Positions 43,407 to 54,645 of a DNA stretch of 64,000 nucleotides are shown here, in pieces (positions within the stretch are counted from its first letter, which is position 1; each line of letters begins with the position of its first letter). A program made the translations under genes and the position numbers. The DNA is from Dactylorhiza incarnata (taxonomy: Eukaryota; Streptophyta; Magnoliopsida; Asparagales; Orchidaceae), in contig JAWHQI010000013.1 of NCBI GenBank assembly GCA_033032865.1, positions 2,046,001 through 2,110,000 on the forward strand, read 5' to 3'. The notes beneath the pieces are model-generated. The model did not search any database. It was not told the origin of the DNA and saw only the letters and a program-made list of their open reading frames with translations.

Positions 43407-45165
43407 TTTACATGTGCAGAGGGAAGGCTATTCAACCACAAACCAGCAGTGGTATCTGGACAGTGGATGCTCCATGCATATGACTGGAGCAAGAGAGTTG
43501 CTGGAAAATTTCAAGGCCAATGAAGGGGCCAAGGTAATCATTAGGAACTCCCACTCTGGTCAAACCAAAGGTTATGGTTTGGTCAGGATTGGAGAAATCT
43601 CCTTTGCTAAAGTAGCTTATGTTGAAGGACTTCAACATAATCTGATCAGCATTAGTTAGCTGTGTGATGGTGAATACAATGTTGTATTCACCAAGTCCTT
43701 GTGACATATAGTTAGTTCTAAGACTGATCAAACAGTTTTGACTGGTCTCAGAAAAAGTAAGGTGTATGTGGTAGACTTTGATTACACAAAGTCTGAGATC
43801 TGCTTGTTTAACTCCCAGTTAAAAAATAGTGAGTTGTGGCATAGGAGACTTAGTCATCTTAACCTTAAGACCAGAGCCAGAATTTCCAAACTGGACCTAG
43901 TCAGGGGTTTACCAAATGGTAAATTTAATAAAGACCATCCCTGTAGAGCCTGCCAACTAGGGAAGCAGATCAAAGCTTCATTCAAACCAATTGGTAAGAA
44001 TGATTCTCCTAGAATCATTTTCCTGCTACACATAGAGCTGTTTGGTCCCATCTCCACTCAAAGCTTAGCAGGGAAGTCATACACTTTATTCATTGTTGAT
44101 GATTTTTCTAGGTTCAGCAGGGTGTTCTTTCTAAAAGCTAAGTCAGGCACCTTCAAGATCCTCTCAAGATTCATTAGACAGATTCAATCTAAACTCAATA
44201 CACAGGTTGCTGTGATCAGAAGTGATCATGGCACTGAGATTGAGAATCAGTTAATGTGTAGATTCTGTGAGGATGAAGGCATCAGACAAAGCTTTTCAGC
44301 TCCTAGAACCCCCCAACAAAATGGGGTGGCTGAAAGGAGAAATAGAACCCTAATTGAATCAGGAAGAACATTGTTAGCTGAATCTAACTTGCCAAAGTCC
44401 TTCTGGGCTGAGGCAATAAATAATGCAAATTATGTTCTGAATAGAAGTCTCATCCACAAGACTAAGTTGAAAAATCCCTATGAGCTGCTGAAGGGAAAGG
44501 CATCCATAGTCACGTACTTTAGAATCTTTGGGTGTACTTGCTTTATCCTTAACAATCGGAAAAACCATCTTGCCAAATTTGACAAGAAGGATGATGATGG
44601 AATATTCTTACGATACTCTTCATCAAGCAAGGCCTATAGGTGCTTCAATAAAAGCTCTCTCAAAATTGAGGAGTCAATGCATGTAGTTTTTGATGAAACT
44701 AACATGGTGTACAAGGGGAAGGATACTTCCACCAGTTCTATCCTGCGGGAAGAACATCAACTAGCAGAGCAGGTGGAAAGGATGAGCATAGTGGATCATC
44801 CAACTGTGTGTCAGGAAAAGGGACAACAGTACATTGACACTGACTCAGGTGATGATTATGAAGAAGAAGAAGAAGAAGAGAAAACTGCAGCACCTGAGCT
44901 ACCAGTCATAGACATCATTCAAGTGAATGAGGATGAAGCACCTACTGTCTCTGAGCAGGTGGTAACTCAGGAAGAAAACTGTCCCCTAGATCATCCCACA
45001 AGATCTAGGATGACTCAAAAAGATCATCCTCCAACTCAAGTAATAGGAGATTTGACAGCAGGAGTAAAGACTAGGAAACAACTAACTTGTGAGACAATGC
45101 TGCAATGTTTTCTGTCACAATATGAACCCAAGAAATTTGAAGAAGCAGGCTATGACCCTCACTGA
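43321..45165 (+). pseudogene. Copia A protease and integrase
   Basis: Protease signature WYLDSGCSMHMTG (Asp at 43459), then GLQHNLISIS. Stops at about 43660 (TAG) and 43702 (TGA) precede the long open part from 43738. HHCC zinc part: LWHRRLSHLNLK, CRACQLGKQIKASF. Integrase acidic residues: HIELFGP at about 44032 (Glu where C and family members have Asp), VIRSDHGTE and NGVAERRN. The C-terminal block (YSSSSKAYRCFNKSS) and an acidic Glu-rich linker end at TGA 45163-45165, which replaces a Trp codon before ISA. The frame is the same as the RT part. Confidence 0.9.
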
Positions 45166-46536
45166 ATATCTGCTGTGCAAGAGGAATTGACCCAGTTTGA
45201 AAGGAACAAGGTCTGGACTTTGGTTGAGAGACCAAAGAATTACCCAGTGATTGGAACAAAGTGGGTGTTCAAGAACAAAATGGACTTAACTTGGGTCATA
45301 ATTAGAAACAAGGCTAGACTTGTGTCCCAAGGGTACATGCAAGAGGAAGGCATTGATTTTAACCAGACATTTGCCCCAGTAGCCAGACTGGAGGCAATCA
45401 GAATGTTCTTAGCATATTCTGCCCACATGAAGATAAAGGTATACCAGATGGGTGTCAAGAGTGCTTTTCTCAATGGGAAATTACAAGAAGAGGTGTATGT
45501 GGAACAACCACTAGGTTTTATCAATCCAACTTTTCCTTCTTTTGTATATAGATTTGATAAATCACTATATGGTCTAAAGCAAGCTCCAAGAGCTTGGTAT
45601 GAGACCTTGTCCACTTTTCTCCTGGAACACAAATTTGAAAGAGGAAAGGTGGATAAAACACTCTTCACAAGAGCACATAAGAATCGGCTACTACTAGTGA
45701 AAATATATGTAGATGATATTATAATTAGTTCCATAGATCAATCTCTATGCAAAAGGTTTGCTCACCTAATGCAGTCAAGATTTGAGATGAGTAGCATGGG
45801 GGAGTTATCCTACTTTCATGGTCTCCAGGTTAGAAAAAATGCAGATGCCATTTTCATATCCCAATCCAAATATACTAGAGAACTCATCAAGTGATTTGGG
45901 ATGGAAAATGCCTCTATCATGAAAACCCCCATGGCTACCAATGTTGTTTTGGATAGAGATGAAAAATGTAAGTCCTTTGATCAAAAGACTTACAAAGCAG
46001 CCATTGACTCTCATCTCTACCTAACAGCTAGCCGACCTGATATAATGTTTGCAACTTGTATCTATGCAATATTTCAGGTTGACCCAAAGGAATCCCACAT
46101 GAGTTCTGTCAAAAGAATTCTAAGATATCTAAAGGGTACTCCTGAACTTGGCTTATGGAATCCAGCTAAATCTGGATTTGAATTGATAGGGTATTCAGAT
46201 GCAGACTATGCTGGATGCAGGCTTGATAGAAAAAGCACTTCAAGAACATGTCAGTTCCTAGGTGGTAGACTGATATCAAGGTTTAGCAAGAAGCAAACCA
46301 CAGTATCCACTTCTACAGTTGAAGTTGGGTATATAACTGCAGGAAGCTGATGTTCACAAATTTTGTGGAAGCAAAATCAGTTGTCAGATTAAAACTTTTC
46401 CCTTGCCAATTCCACAATCTATTGTGATAGCTCTAGTGCAATATCAATTGTTTCCAATCCTGTTCTCCACATCAAAACTAAGCGCATAGAGATAAGGCAC
46501 CACTTTCTCAGGGACAATGTAGAGAAGGGTAAGATC
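45166..46536 (+). pseudogene. Copia A reverse transcriptase and RNase H, truncated
   Basis: In frame with the integrase: [32 protein letters not shown] (Gly where Asp is usual after QM, a palm catalytic position), [40 protein letters not shown] at 45892 replaces an Arg codon. The RNase H part follows (YSDADYAGCRLDRKSTS, then TVEVGYITAGS and TGA at 46348), continuing as HHFLRDNVEKGKI to 46536. The last RNase H residues and the whole 3' end of A are missing from the window because element D begins here. Confidence 0.9.
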
Positions 46537-46546
46537 TGTTGGATCT

Positions 46547-47959
46547 TGAGGTGCCCTTAGAGGGGGTGAATAAGGGTTTTACAAACTTTAAACTTTTATA
46601 GAACACTTTTGATATTTTGGTCGAAGTAAGTTAAATCAAAAGTAAAGAGATAATGAAATTAGAAATGAAATCAATTTTATTAAACAAGAAAAGACATGAT
46701 TATCATTTGTAAAATTGAAAACAAAATCTGGTTTCAATGACGCTAGAAATCGAAGCGAATAATATGAAAACCCTTTTTGTTTTCTATACCGACTCATATA
46801 CCCACGAAGCGGTTGGCTTTAGCTGATTTCTCCCTAGATATATCCTCAAGCCGCTCTAGTCAATCTATCACCAGAAAGGCCTCGAGCACCCCCTAGATCT
46901 ACTCCCTAGACCCAGTCGCCAACACGAGGCGAATTCCTCCCTAAGTCCTACCTAAACCTAGTCGCCAACACAAGGCGAATTCACAAATCGATTACAAAGA
47001 TGAAATAAAGGACAAATACAAAATACAAATATAAAACGCCCTATGAGATAATCTGAATGAGACGCCAAAGAATCGTTGAAGATCGTTGAAGTCCAAGCGT
47101 GCGTTCTTCGCGTTGAGTTAGCGTGTTGATCGAAGCCTCCTTTGATTCCTCCTTTTGAAATATGAGTGGGAGATGTGTTTGTCTGGAAATACGGCCCTCA
47201 CAAAGTTTCTGAAGTGCTGGAATAGGGCTCTTGGCAATCAGTTGTAAGAGAAGTCGAAATTATCCAATTTATAGACTTTGAGCTAACGCCGGCGTTAAGT
47301 GCTAACGCCTGGCATTGACCATGTATAGCAATATATTGATGGCTTGGATCTTCAGAAGAGGAAGGAGATTCTGCACTTTAGGAAATGTTTTATTTTAGGC
47401 AATATCAACGCCGGCGTTAAGGATAACGCGGGCATTGGGCAAATCATTCCTAAAGTTCCTCCTACAATTACGACTGCTTTCTCCTTGCCAAATTCTTCAA
47501 CAGGATAGCGCCCAGCGTTAAGACTAACGCTTGGCATTGAGATTCTTTCTTTAATTTAGCTGGCACGCCATTTCGTCGAACAACATCTTTGTCAAACGTC
47601 TCATTTCATCAAACGCACTTTCATTTCTTCGAACGCTACTCATTTCGTTTAACGTCAATTTATTTCGTCGAACGGCCTCCCATTTTGACAACCTCCATTT
47701 CGTCAAACGAAAATTTTGTCGAACGCATTTGGTCGAACGCCATTTTTGTCTAGTGCTAATGCCCAGCGTTAAGGTTAACGCCTGGCGTTAAACATATTTC
47801 AATCCTTCAGCTTGTGGTTAGTGTCAGACCATTGTTGCAACAACCTGGTGTCATAACTGTCGAAACCTGCATGCTAAAAACATAATGGCAAACAAGATCA
47901 AATACAAGTAGGATTTGTTATTCTCAAATCAAAGGGATGCGGAAAACCATGTTCCAACA
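46547..47959 (-). repeat. 3' LTR of Copia D
   Basis: Plus view: TGAGGTGCCCTTAGAGGGGG (the poly-G block of this LTR type) to ATGTTCCAACA, followed by ATCTCCCCC, the complement of a polypurine tract. So D is minus-oriented and inserted in RNase H of A, with target flank GATCT at 46542-46546. A start at 46537 (TGTTGG) is a less likely alternative. A TATA box (minus CTATAAATT) is at 47274-47266, with dyads of the form GCGTTA-N4/5-TAACGC upstream (47283-47540, 47755-47795). Confidence 0.8.
47283..47795 (-). promoter_or_regulatory. dyad motifs in LTR D (GCGTTA-N4/5-TAACGC)
   Basis: GCGTTA-AGTGC-TAACGC near 47290, GCGTTA-AGGA-TAACGC near 47412, GCGTTA-AGAC-TAACGC near 47515 and GCGTTA-AGGT-TAACGC near 47768. 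They are often flanked by GCCTGGCA or CCGGCG. The region between 47570 and 47745 holds single TTCGTCGAACG-type half-sites. All lie upstream of the TATA box on the minus strand. Confidence 0.75.
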
Positions 47960-50847
47960 ATCTCCCCCTTTTGATAATAACAAATCCAATAGAGATAAAT
48001 CAGATCCATAGTTAATGAATTTGTGTTTTTATAAAGATATGTGACACTCAACAATTATAAGATAATGATAGGAATTATAGTTCATTGATCATTGTGCTCC
48101 CCCTACAAAGATGCTCCCCCTTAGTGTATACTCCCATTAACTAGATACATGCTCCCCCTTAATTTAGTGAATCCTACTCCGTTAATTAATATGATTTAGC
48201 ATTTTATTCTCCCCCTTTGTTATTAGCAAAAGAGGGTGGAGTGAAACAAAACTAGAATAATGAAGACAAAAGTTGGGACATAACTAAGAGAGGATTAAGA
48301 GTTTTGTGTAAACATAAAGTAAGTCATGATCGAGCTAAGGGAGAGAGTAGCACAGTAGAAAAAATTTATGATAGGCATGAAAGAACATTATTCAAAGATT
48401 ATACCACAGGAATGTAATCACTTGCTTTGCAAATTAATTTTTAAAGAAGAATATTACTTATTAAAAAAGATGCAATAGTTTTCGACAAGCACAAGTGAAG
48501 AAAGACCAAAGAAGTGAGCAAGATAAACCATGGTAAACGAAGTACATAATCAAAAGAGAAATGCGGAAAACAAAAACAAAACAAATAAGAGTAGTATTTT
48601 TGTTATAGTTTGACCATTCCAACAATATGTCTAGACTCTTCGCATTTGAGCATTTTAACTTTGAAAATTTTCATAACAAATTGGCAAGCATGATTTAGCA
48701 TATTCAAAAAGATAATAACAACAATGTAACCAATTCATATTTCAAGTAAAGAAAACATTGTAGAAATCATACATTGCAATCTAGTGCTTTTACTTGAGTT
48801 TTTAGAGAATTATGTAATTTTGCATTAGGATCCAATTCTCATGAGTAGAAGCTTTATTAAAAACAATGATGTGTGCATAAGGTGTTTTGATAAAATTATA
48901 CAAGTGAAATAATCAAAACACATGACACATGTAATGAAATAGTAACAACAATATTAAGATTGTAATCTTATAATTACTTTCACACATCACATCTAGAATA
49001 AAATATCAAAGCACAAAACATAAGTACATCTACGAAGGTGCTTTGCCCACACAATGCTCATTAAGACTTATCAGGGAGCGAAGTAGTGCTTGGGGGATCA
49101 CATAAGCATTTTTTATAAGATTTTATTTTTAGTGATCCAATGTACAAATAGAAGTGATAAAAGGAAATATGTTTGCACAAGACACTTTACAATTCTTTCT
49201 AAGGTGCTCAACCTCACAATGCTCATTAAGACTTATCAGGAAGGTGAGTATGCTTGGTGGAGTTATCTTTGGCTTTTTATTTCAGATTTTTATTTTGGGC
49301 CAAAGGTCTCCGAATTCACTTGTTGTTGCAATCATTAATGTTATTGAAATAACACTTCTATATCATGCATGAAATTTATTTTTTGAAAGACGGTGTTGGT
49401 AATTTAGGCATACAACTTAATATGTTAAAACTATTACACTACACAATCATTCAAGACTAAGATTAAGAGCACATGTAGATTACCAAAATAGTGAGTGTAT
49501 AATTCATTGATTACCATAAAGCATTACTCATACTTAGAGGCATGCTAGGCAATCATACACAATTATATATAGACTATTTCATTGCACATACTCAGATTAA
49601 GATCAAAGCATGATGATAAAAATAACGTTTAAGAAATTTGAAATTAAAATTAGACATTGAAGGCTATCTTTAAGTGTATGCCAAAAACAATTTTGACCTT
49701 TTGAAACAAAAATAACTAAGATGTTCGTTCTTGTGAAAATTTATAGTCAAACTATAATTTTGTAAAGAGTTAATGCAAAACAAATAACAAAAACATATTT
49801 TTGAGCATTTTGAATTATTTAATTTTTTTTGTATTTTGGAAGAAAACAACAAAATTAATAACCAAATAATTTGAAATCAGACACAATAAACTGAGAAAAA
49901 CATTGGAAAAATATCAGAAATAGTGCAGAGAAAGTAGAATTTCAATCTAAAAAAAACTAACGCCTGGCGTTAACTGGTTAACGCCGAGACAGTACGCTTT
50001 TTGTGGAGATTTTTTTGAAAAACTTTTCTTTGGCATAGATAGTATGTATATAGTCCTTAGTGAAGAAATTTCAGAGAAGTTGGAAATGATTAGAAGGCTA
50101 TATAAGCATGTTTTATTTGTTCAAAAATGATTTTTATATTTTTATTTGGTTTTCATATATTTGTGACTTACAAGATCATTAGAGCTCAAAAATGATAAAG
50201 AATGAAAAATACAAGATAAGCATGTTCGATCAAAAACAAGAATGCATGAGCATGTTCGATCGATAATAAGAATGCATGAATAATATAATCATAAAGAGTG
50301 CATGCAAAATATATGAAATAGGAATGTCCTATATTATAATACCCTAACTGTATGCCTACACATTAGCCCCGTACTAAGTGACGGATGGGCACGAGGAGCT
50401 GCACACATGCCATAGGATGGGGTGTTAATCCCATATGCACACACTTGAGAATGCTCAACCTAGCACTCTTTCCCCCAGTGTCTCGCAAGGCCACACTAGA
50501 ACCCTCCCCGGTTAAGGAAAATACATGACATAGAGGTTAGGTCTTCTAATGCATACAATCCTATGCCCTCGCTATTGTGAGACACATAATGTGGGTGAAC
50601 GATCATGGACATCCTAAGCATTTTGTACTATGGAAACAATTTAAAGTCACATAGTTATTTTATCTTTCAATTTTTCTACTTTCAGATGGATTCATTATGG
50701 CATTATTGATAACTAACATGAATGATAATATTTATTAGTTGGTAATGCTAGTATGATGAGTTCATATTATGCCATAAGAATATTGCATATTTTTTATATT
50801 GATAGAAATTCAATTTGAAGACCTAGAATTAAGTGATGATATGATTT
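47960..50847 (-). mobile_element. internal 3' part of Copia D, no recognisable ORF
   Basis: It starts with a polypurine tract (minus AAAAGGGGGAGAT) and several CTCCCCC clusters at 48096-48215, then 2.6 kb of AT-rich DNA. One further dyad, GCGTTA-ACTGGT-TAACGC, lies at about 49970-49985 and links it to the D LTR. Direct repeats: CACAATGCTCATTAAGACTT at 49050 and 49215; GCATGTTCGATC units at about 50220 and 50250. No gag, pol or ORF2 homology is seen. The region is cut at 50848 by element E, so D's 5' part should lie beyond the window. Confidence 0.6.
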
Positions 50848-52183
50848 TGAAAGTGCAACCTCACTAGAATTCTCTAGAGGGGGGGGGGTGAATAGAGATT
50901 TAAAATATTTTTTTGCAAAGTTAATAATTATATATATATATGTGTGTAGAGATCACAGATTAGTGCTTCCCACACACCAACAAGAATTAAACAAGTAAAG
51001 AAAATAAATGCAAGAAGAAAAATCACAGCACAACACAAAGAAATATAGTTGTTCCCCAAACTTTGGGTAGTCCACTCTTCTACCCCCTTGGTAGGAATTC
51101 ACTATCTTGCACTGAGTCTTTTGATAAGGAGACTCTTAGAACCACCCTGAGTCTTTTGATAAGGAGACTCTTAGAACCAACTGAGTCTTTTGAAAAGGAG
51201 ACTCTTAGAACCAGTACAACTGAATTTTTTGAAGAGAGATTCTAAAAACTCTTTTACAGTATTTGAGAGTGAAATGAATGTAAGGAAGAAAGAGAAATAA
51301 TATAAAGACAAGAAGGAATCTTCTTCCTAGCAAGAAGGTTGGAAGCACAAGAAGTAGTGAATGAAATCTCTTCTATAGTGAGAAGGAGATTTGCAGCTTT
51401 TCTCTCTTTTAGTGAGAGCTATCAGAGTTTGCAGCAGAATTGCTTCAGAAGCAGGAGAAGATGGAAGCTTGATGGTTGTTGCAGGACTATTTCTCAATTC
51501 TCTCTTTTTCACTTGGGAGCTTTTCCTCTTTTTCAATATGTATATGGTCGATCACTTCTCTATCTTCTCTGCCGACCTCCTTGTTATTTTATAGCTCTGT
51601 CCATTCAAATAATACTATAGGAGGATAATTGATTAGCAGACAGAGAAATAGAAAGATAGAAATATTTCCATAATAATTATATCAATAGAAGGAAAGAATT
51701 CATTCTGATTTCAAATAATGTCCATAATGGTTTTAATCAAATTAGTCAAGAATCTATTAGAGGAAAAGAATGATTCAGAACGGCTATAAAGAATAAATTG
51801 ATTCCATTAAAATCAGATCTATAAAAGAAGAAAAGAGATCTGGCGATTTTTGAATGAAACATAGAAATCGACGTGCGTCGATTACTATTCGACGTAAACG
51901 TCTAATTCGTCCTGGTTGGACGTCGAGAGAAGAATAAGGAATGTGCGTCGACTAAGGTGCATCGAATTCTCAAGATGCGTCGACTCGAAGTCAGAGCTAC
52001 GTCGATATAGGATACGTCGAATTCTTCTTAAAGTTACTTCGACTCATTCTGAAAGGAACGTCGACACCACTTCGACGTTGCGTTGAATACTATTCAACGC
52101 ATATTTACTTAACCTTGATTTTCCTTTCTTAGAATTCATATTCAACTCATTTTCAGGGGTTAAGAGAAATCATTTTCCCAACA
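50848..52183 (-). repeat. 3' LTR of Copia E
   Basis: 1336 bp. Plus view TGAAAGTGCAACCTCACTAG to TTTTCCCAACA. The minus strand has dyads at about 52110-51870, then TATA CTATAAAATAA (51594-51584), then a leader with three tandem units of GAGTCTTTTGATAAGGAGAC (51114-51215) and the poly-G/TCTAGAG block near the end. The polypurine tract (minus AGGGGGAGAT) abuts it at 52184. Confidence 0.93.
51870..52110 (-). promoter_or_regulatory. dyad array in LTR E (GCGTCGA-N7-TCGACGC)
   Basis: Units with a 7-bp spacer: GCGTCGA-TTACTAT-TCGACGT near 51882, ACGTCGA-CACCACT-TCGACGT near 52058 and the perfect GCGTTGA-ATACTAT-TCAACGC near 52081. More decayed ones lie between. The code is the same as in the gag array of this element. 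Confidence 0.82.
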
Positions 52184-52393
52184 ATCTCCCCCTATTTGTC
52201 TTAACCCTATTTAGAGAAAAATTGTATCAGCACATTGATCAATCACAGCAAAGCATTTAAGCAAGTAGAAGAAAAATTAGAAAAGGAAATCTTATAAACA
52301 AATTTTCATGTTCAGATCAATCAGTATTTAACCATAAATAGATCAGTCATTGTTTTTAAGGCATTTCAGGAGGGGTAGGAGGAGTCTTCCTTT

Positions 52394-54172
52394 TTATAGT
52401 GAATACAACTGTTTTAAGAGAGGGGGTTGCTCCTTTTCAGCACCAGGTAGTTCACTCAACTCCCCCTGAGTTACATCAGTTTGCTCCCCCTGGGATGGAA
52501 CTTCCTTGGTTGCTTCTACTTCTGCCTCTTCAGTTTCTTTTTCAGTTCCAGCTTCAGACATATCAGTACCTTGCCACTGAGCTCCTATTTCACCTATCAC
52601 AGTATCTAGCTCCCCCTGAGTTTCAGCTTCTTTAGTTTTCTCACCATCTGCCACATCTTCCTTTTCAACTTCATTTTCTGCCCTGCTTGCCTCCCCTTGT
52701 AACAATACCACTTGATTTGCAGCCTCTCTTGCTATATTGAGTACCTCTATTGTTTGTTCTTGAATATATAGCTCAGGTACTCTCTCATTTCCAATTGACT
52801 TATGGGAGAGAGATTTAGGAGTGGAGGGCTGCTCTTCATCTAGCTTCTCCCCCTTCTTGACCTTCTTGGCCAAGGAGGTTAAGAAAGTCCTGGTTACTCT
52901 AGAGGAAGAGAGAGAGGTCTTCAGACTTTGCACAGAGGCACTAACCCCATCTATTTGGGTGTGCATGTGTAGGATGGAGGAATGAATCTGGGAGCAGTGT
53001 TCATCCAGCATTGCTTAGAATGTTTGAGCTGCTAATGCAATGCACTGAGTGAGGAGAGCTTCAGTGGATGCAGATGGTTCATGTTGTGGTTGGTGATGAG
53101 GATAGAGTGGTGGAGGTGGTGATGAAGCTGGAGAGAAGTAAGTTGATACATGAGGTATGGGTGATAAAGGAGGTGGAGAGGATGAGAAAGTATGAGGAGG
53201 AAGAGATGGAGAAACTACTGTTTGAGCAGGTGTTTGAGAAGATGTAGGTAGAGGAGGGGTTGTGAGGGTGGTAGAGACTAGTGGAGTAGATGATGGTGGT
53301 AGAGAAGGATTGTCTCTTTGAGGAGGAGGAGGAGGAGATGGATGAACAGGAGAGTTAGGAGGAGATGGAGTCTTTTCAGGAATGGAACCAGGCTTAGGAA
53401 TTTGCCTGGTCCATTTGGAGAATAGAGCTATTGACATCCTTTTCCCTGGAGGAATAGGAATTCCTTTTGACCTACATAGTTCAGGGAAGGAGTGGAAGAG
53501 TACTTGACTCATAATCCTCATATATGCATTTTTTTTGTGTAAGTATTTAGAGCTTATCATCTTGAGCAAGCATGTGGCCCAGTCCACCTTCTTCTTCAGC
53601 ACCGGGCCCCCATGATATTCAGTTGCTACTTGGGCACTGCATCATGGGCTGAGGTCTTGCATAGCAGGATTTTTCCTACTATATCTGCTAGCAGTCTGTA
53701 CTCCTCAGAAAAGTCTATTTTCTTTAGATGGATTGGTCTATCTTTTGAAAACTTCATGGTGGTTAGCAGATGCTTGATTTCATCAGGTGTGAGGTCTATA
53801 GATTCATTACCTAATAAGGGAGTGATGAAGACTTATTTAGTTATTCTTTAGAAGCTGATTTTCTTTTCCTATTTGCTTTGAACAAAGATAATATTAGGGT
53901 GTACCTAATGGAAGATCAAAGGTTGTCCTAATGTGTTCTGCAGATATTGAGACAGGTGTCTTATGGATTGTTCCTTGGATTTCTCCTTGTTCAGATATCT
54001 GAACATGAGTCATCAGCTCTGTGAGCTCTGTTTCCAGGAGCTTGTATCTTGTGGAGATGAGCTTATCTAGTCCAGCTTCAGTGAACAGAGCAATGATGCT
54101 CTTGTAGTTTTCTGCGGTGGCTTGGAAGGATTCAAGGTCAATGTCAAAACCAGAGTTGGTTTTGGGAGCCAT
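52394..54172 (-). pseudogene. 3' ORF (ORF2, env-like position) of Copia E
   Basis: ATG at 54172 (MAPKTNSGFDIDLESF). The pieces 54172-53894, 53602-53015 and 53011-52394 share one frame. The stretch between (PDEIKHLLTTMKFSKDRPIH, SEEYRLLADIVGKILLCKTS) is readable with a stop near 53620 and likely indels. A long Pro/Ser/Thr-rich segment (53390-53070) separates an N-terminal globular part (EHIRTTFDLP, as in plant transposon proteins) from a C-terminal acidic, coiled-coil-like part. One TAA at 53015 divides the last two pieces. No clear signal peptide or membrane span. The function is unknown; the position matches ORF2 of element C. Confidence 0.68.
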
Positions 54173-54289
54173 TTTAGGTCAGTGAGAGAGAGAGAGGAAG
54201 AAATCGGCTGGACTGAGGAGCAAGAAGGATGAAGGATGCAGAGTAGTGAAGGTTTCTAACTGAAGATTCTTTTTAAGTCAGGTGAAACG

Positions 54290-54520
54290 TCAAAATGCGA
54301 CACTATTCGAGGCTTATTCGGTACTTCAGTGGATGTGACCAAAAATATTTTAGTATTGCGGCTCATTTTCATGAAATCGACGTTACATCGAGTGGAATTC
54401 GACATAAGCATCGATACAGCTCGCGTTAAGATGCTAGGGTTTCGTATCGACATATGCGTCGATTGTAATCGACGCATGCGTCGATTTCACTTATTGAGTT
54501 GAGTCATCGATGGTGCGTCG
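54290..54520 (-). repeat. dyad tract between gag and ORF2 of Copia E
   Basis: ACATCGA-GTGGAAT-TCGACAT (7-bp spacer) near 54384 and GCGTCGA-TTGTAA-TCGACGC (6-bp) near 54458, plus several lone half-sites. It lies just upstream of ORF2 on the minus strand, a place where a second promoter or splice signal could act, but this is inference. Confidence 0.7.
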
Positions 54521-54645
54521 ACGTTACTTTTGATTTTCCTGAAAAATTCTAGGTGTTTATTTCTTTTTATCTCTTCCTAATCCTAAAGGTTTCTAAGTTA
54601 GTCTTGGACTAATTTTCACATATAGTTTGATTGATTGTGCCAACA

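Noticed and set aside
46537..46547. LTR D starting at TGTTGG (46537)
   Set aside because: Sister LTRs in this orientation start TGA at a fixed distance before the poly-G block, which fits 46547; 46537 still reads as RNase H of A.
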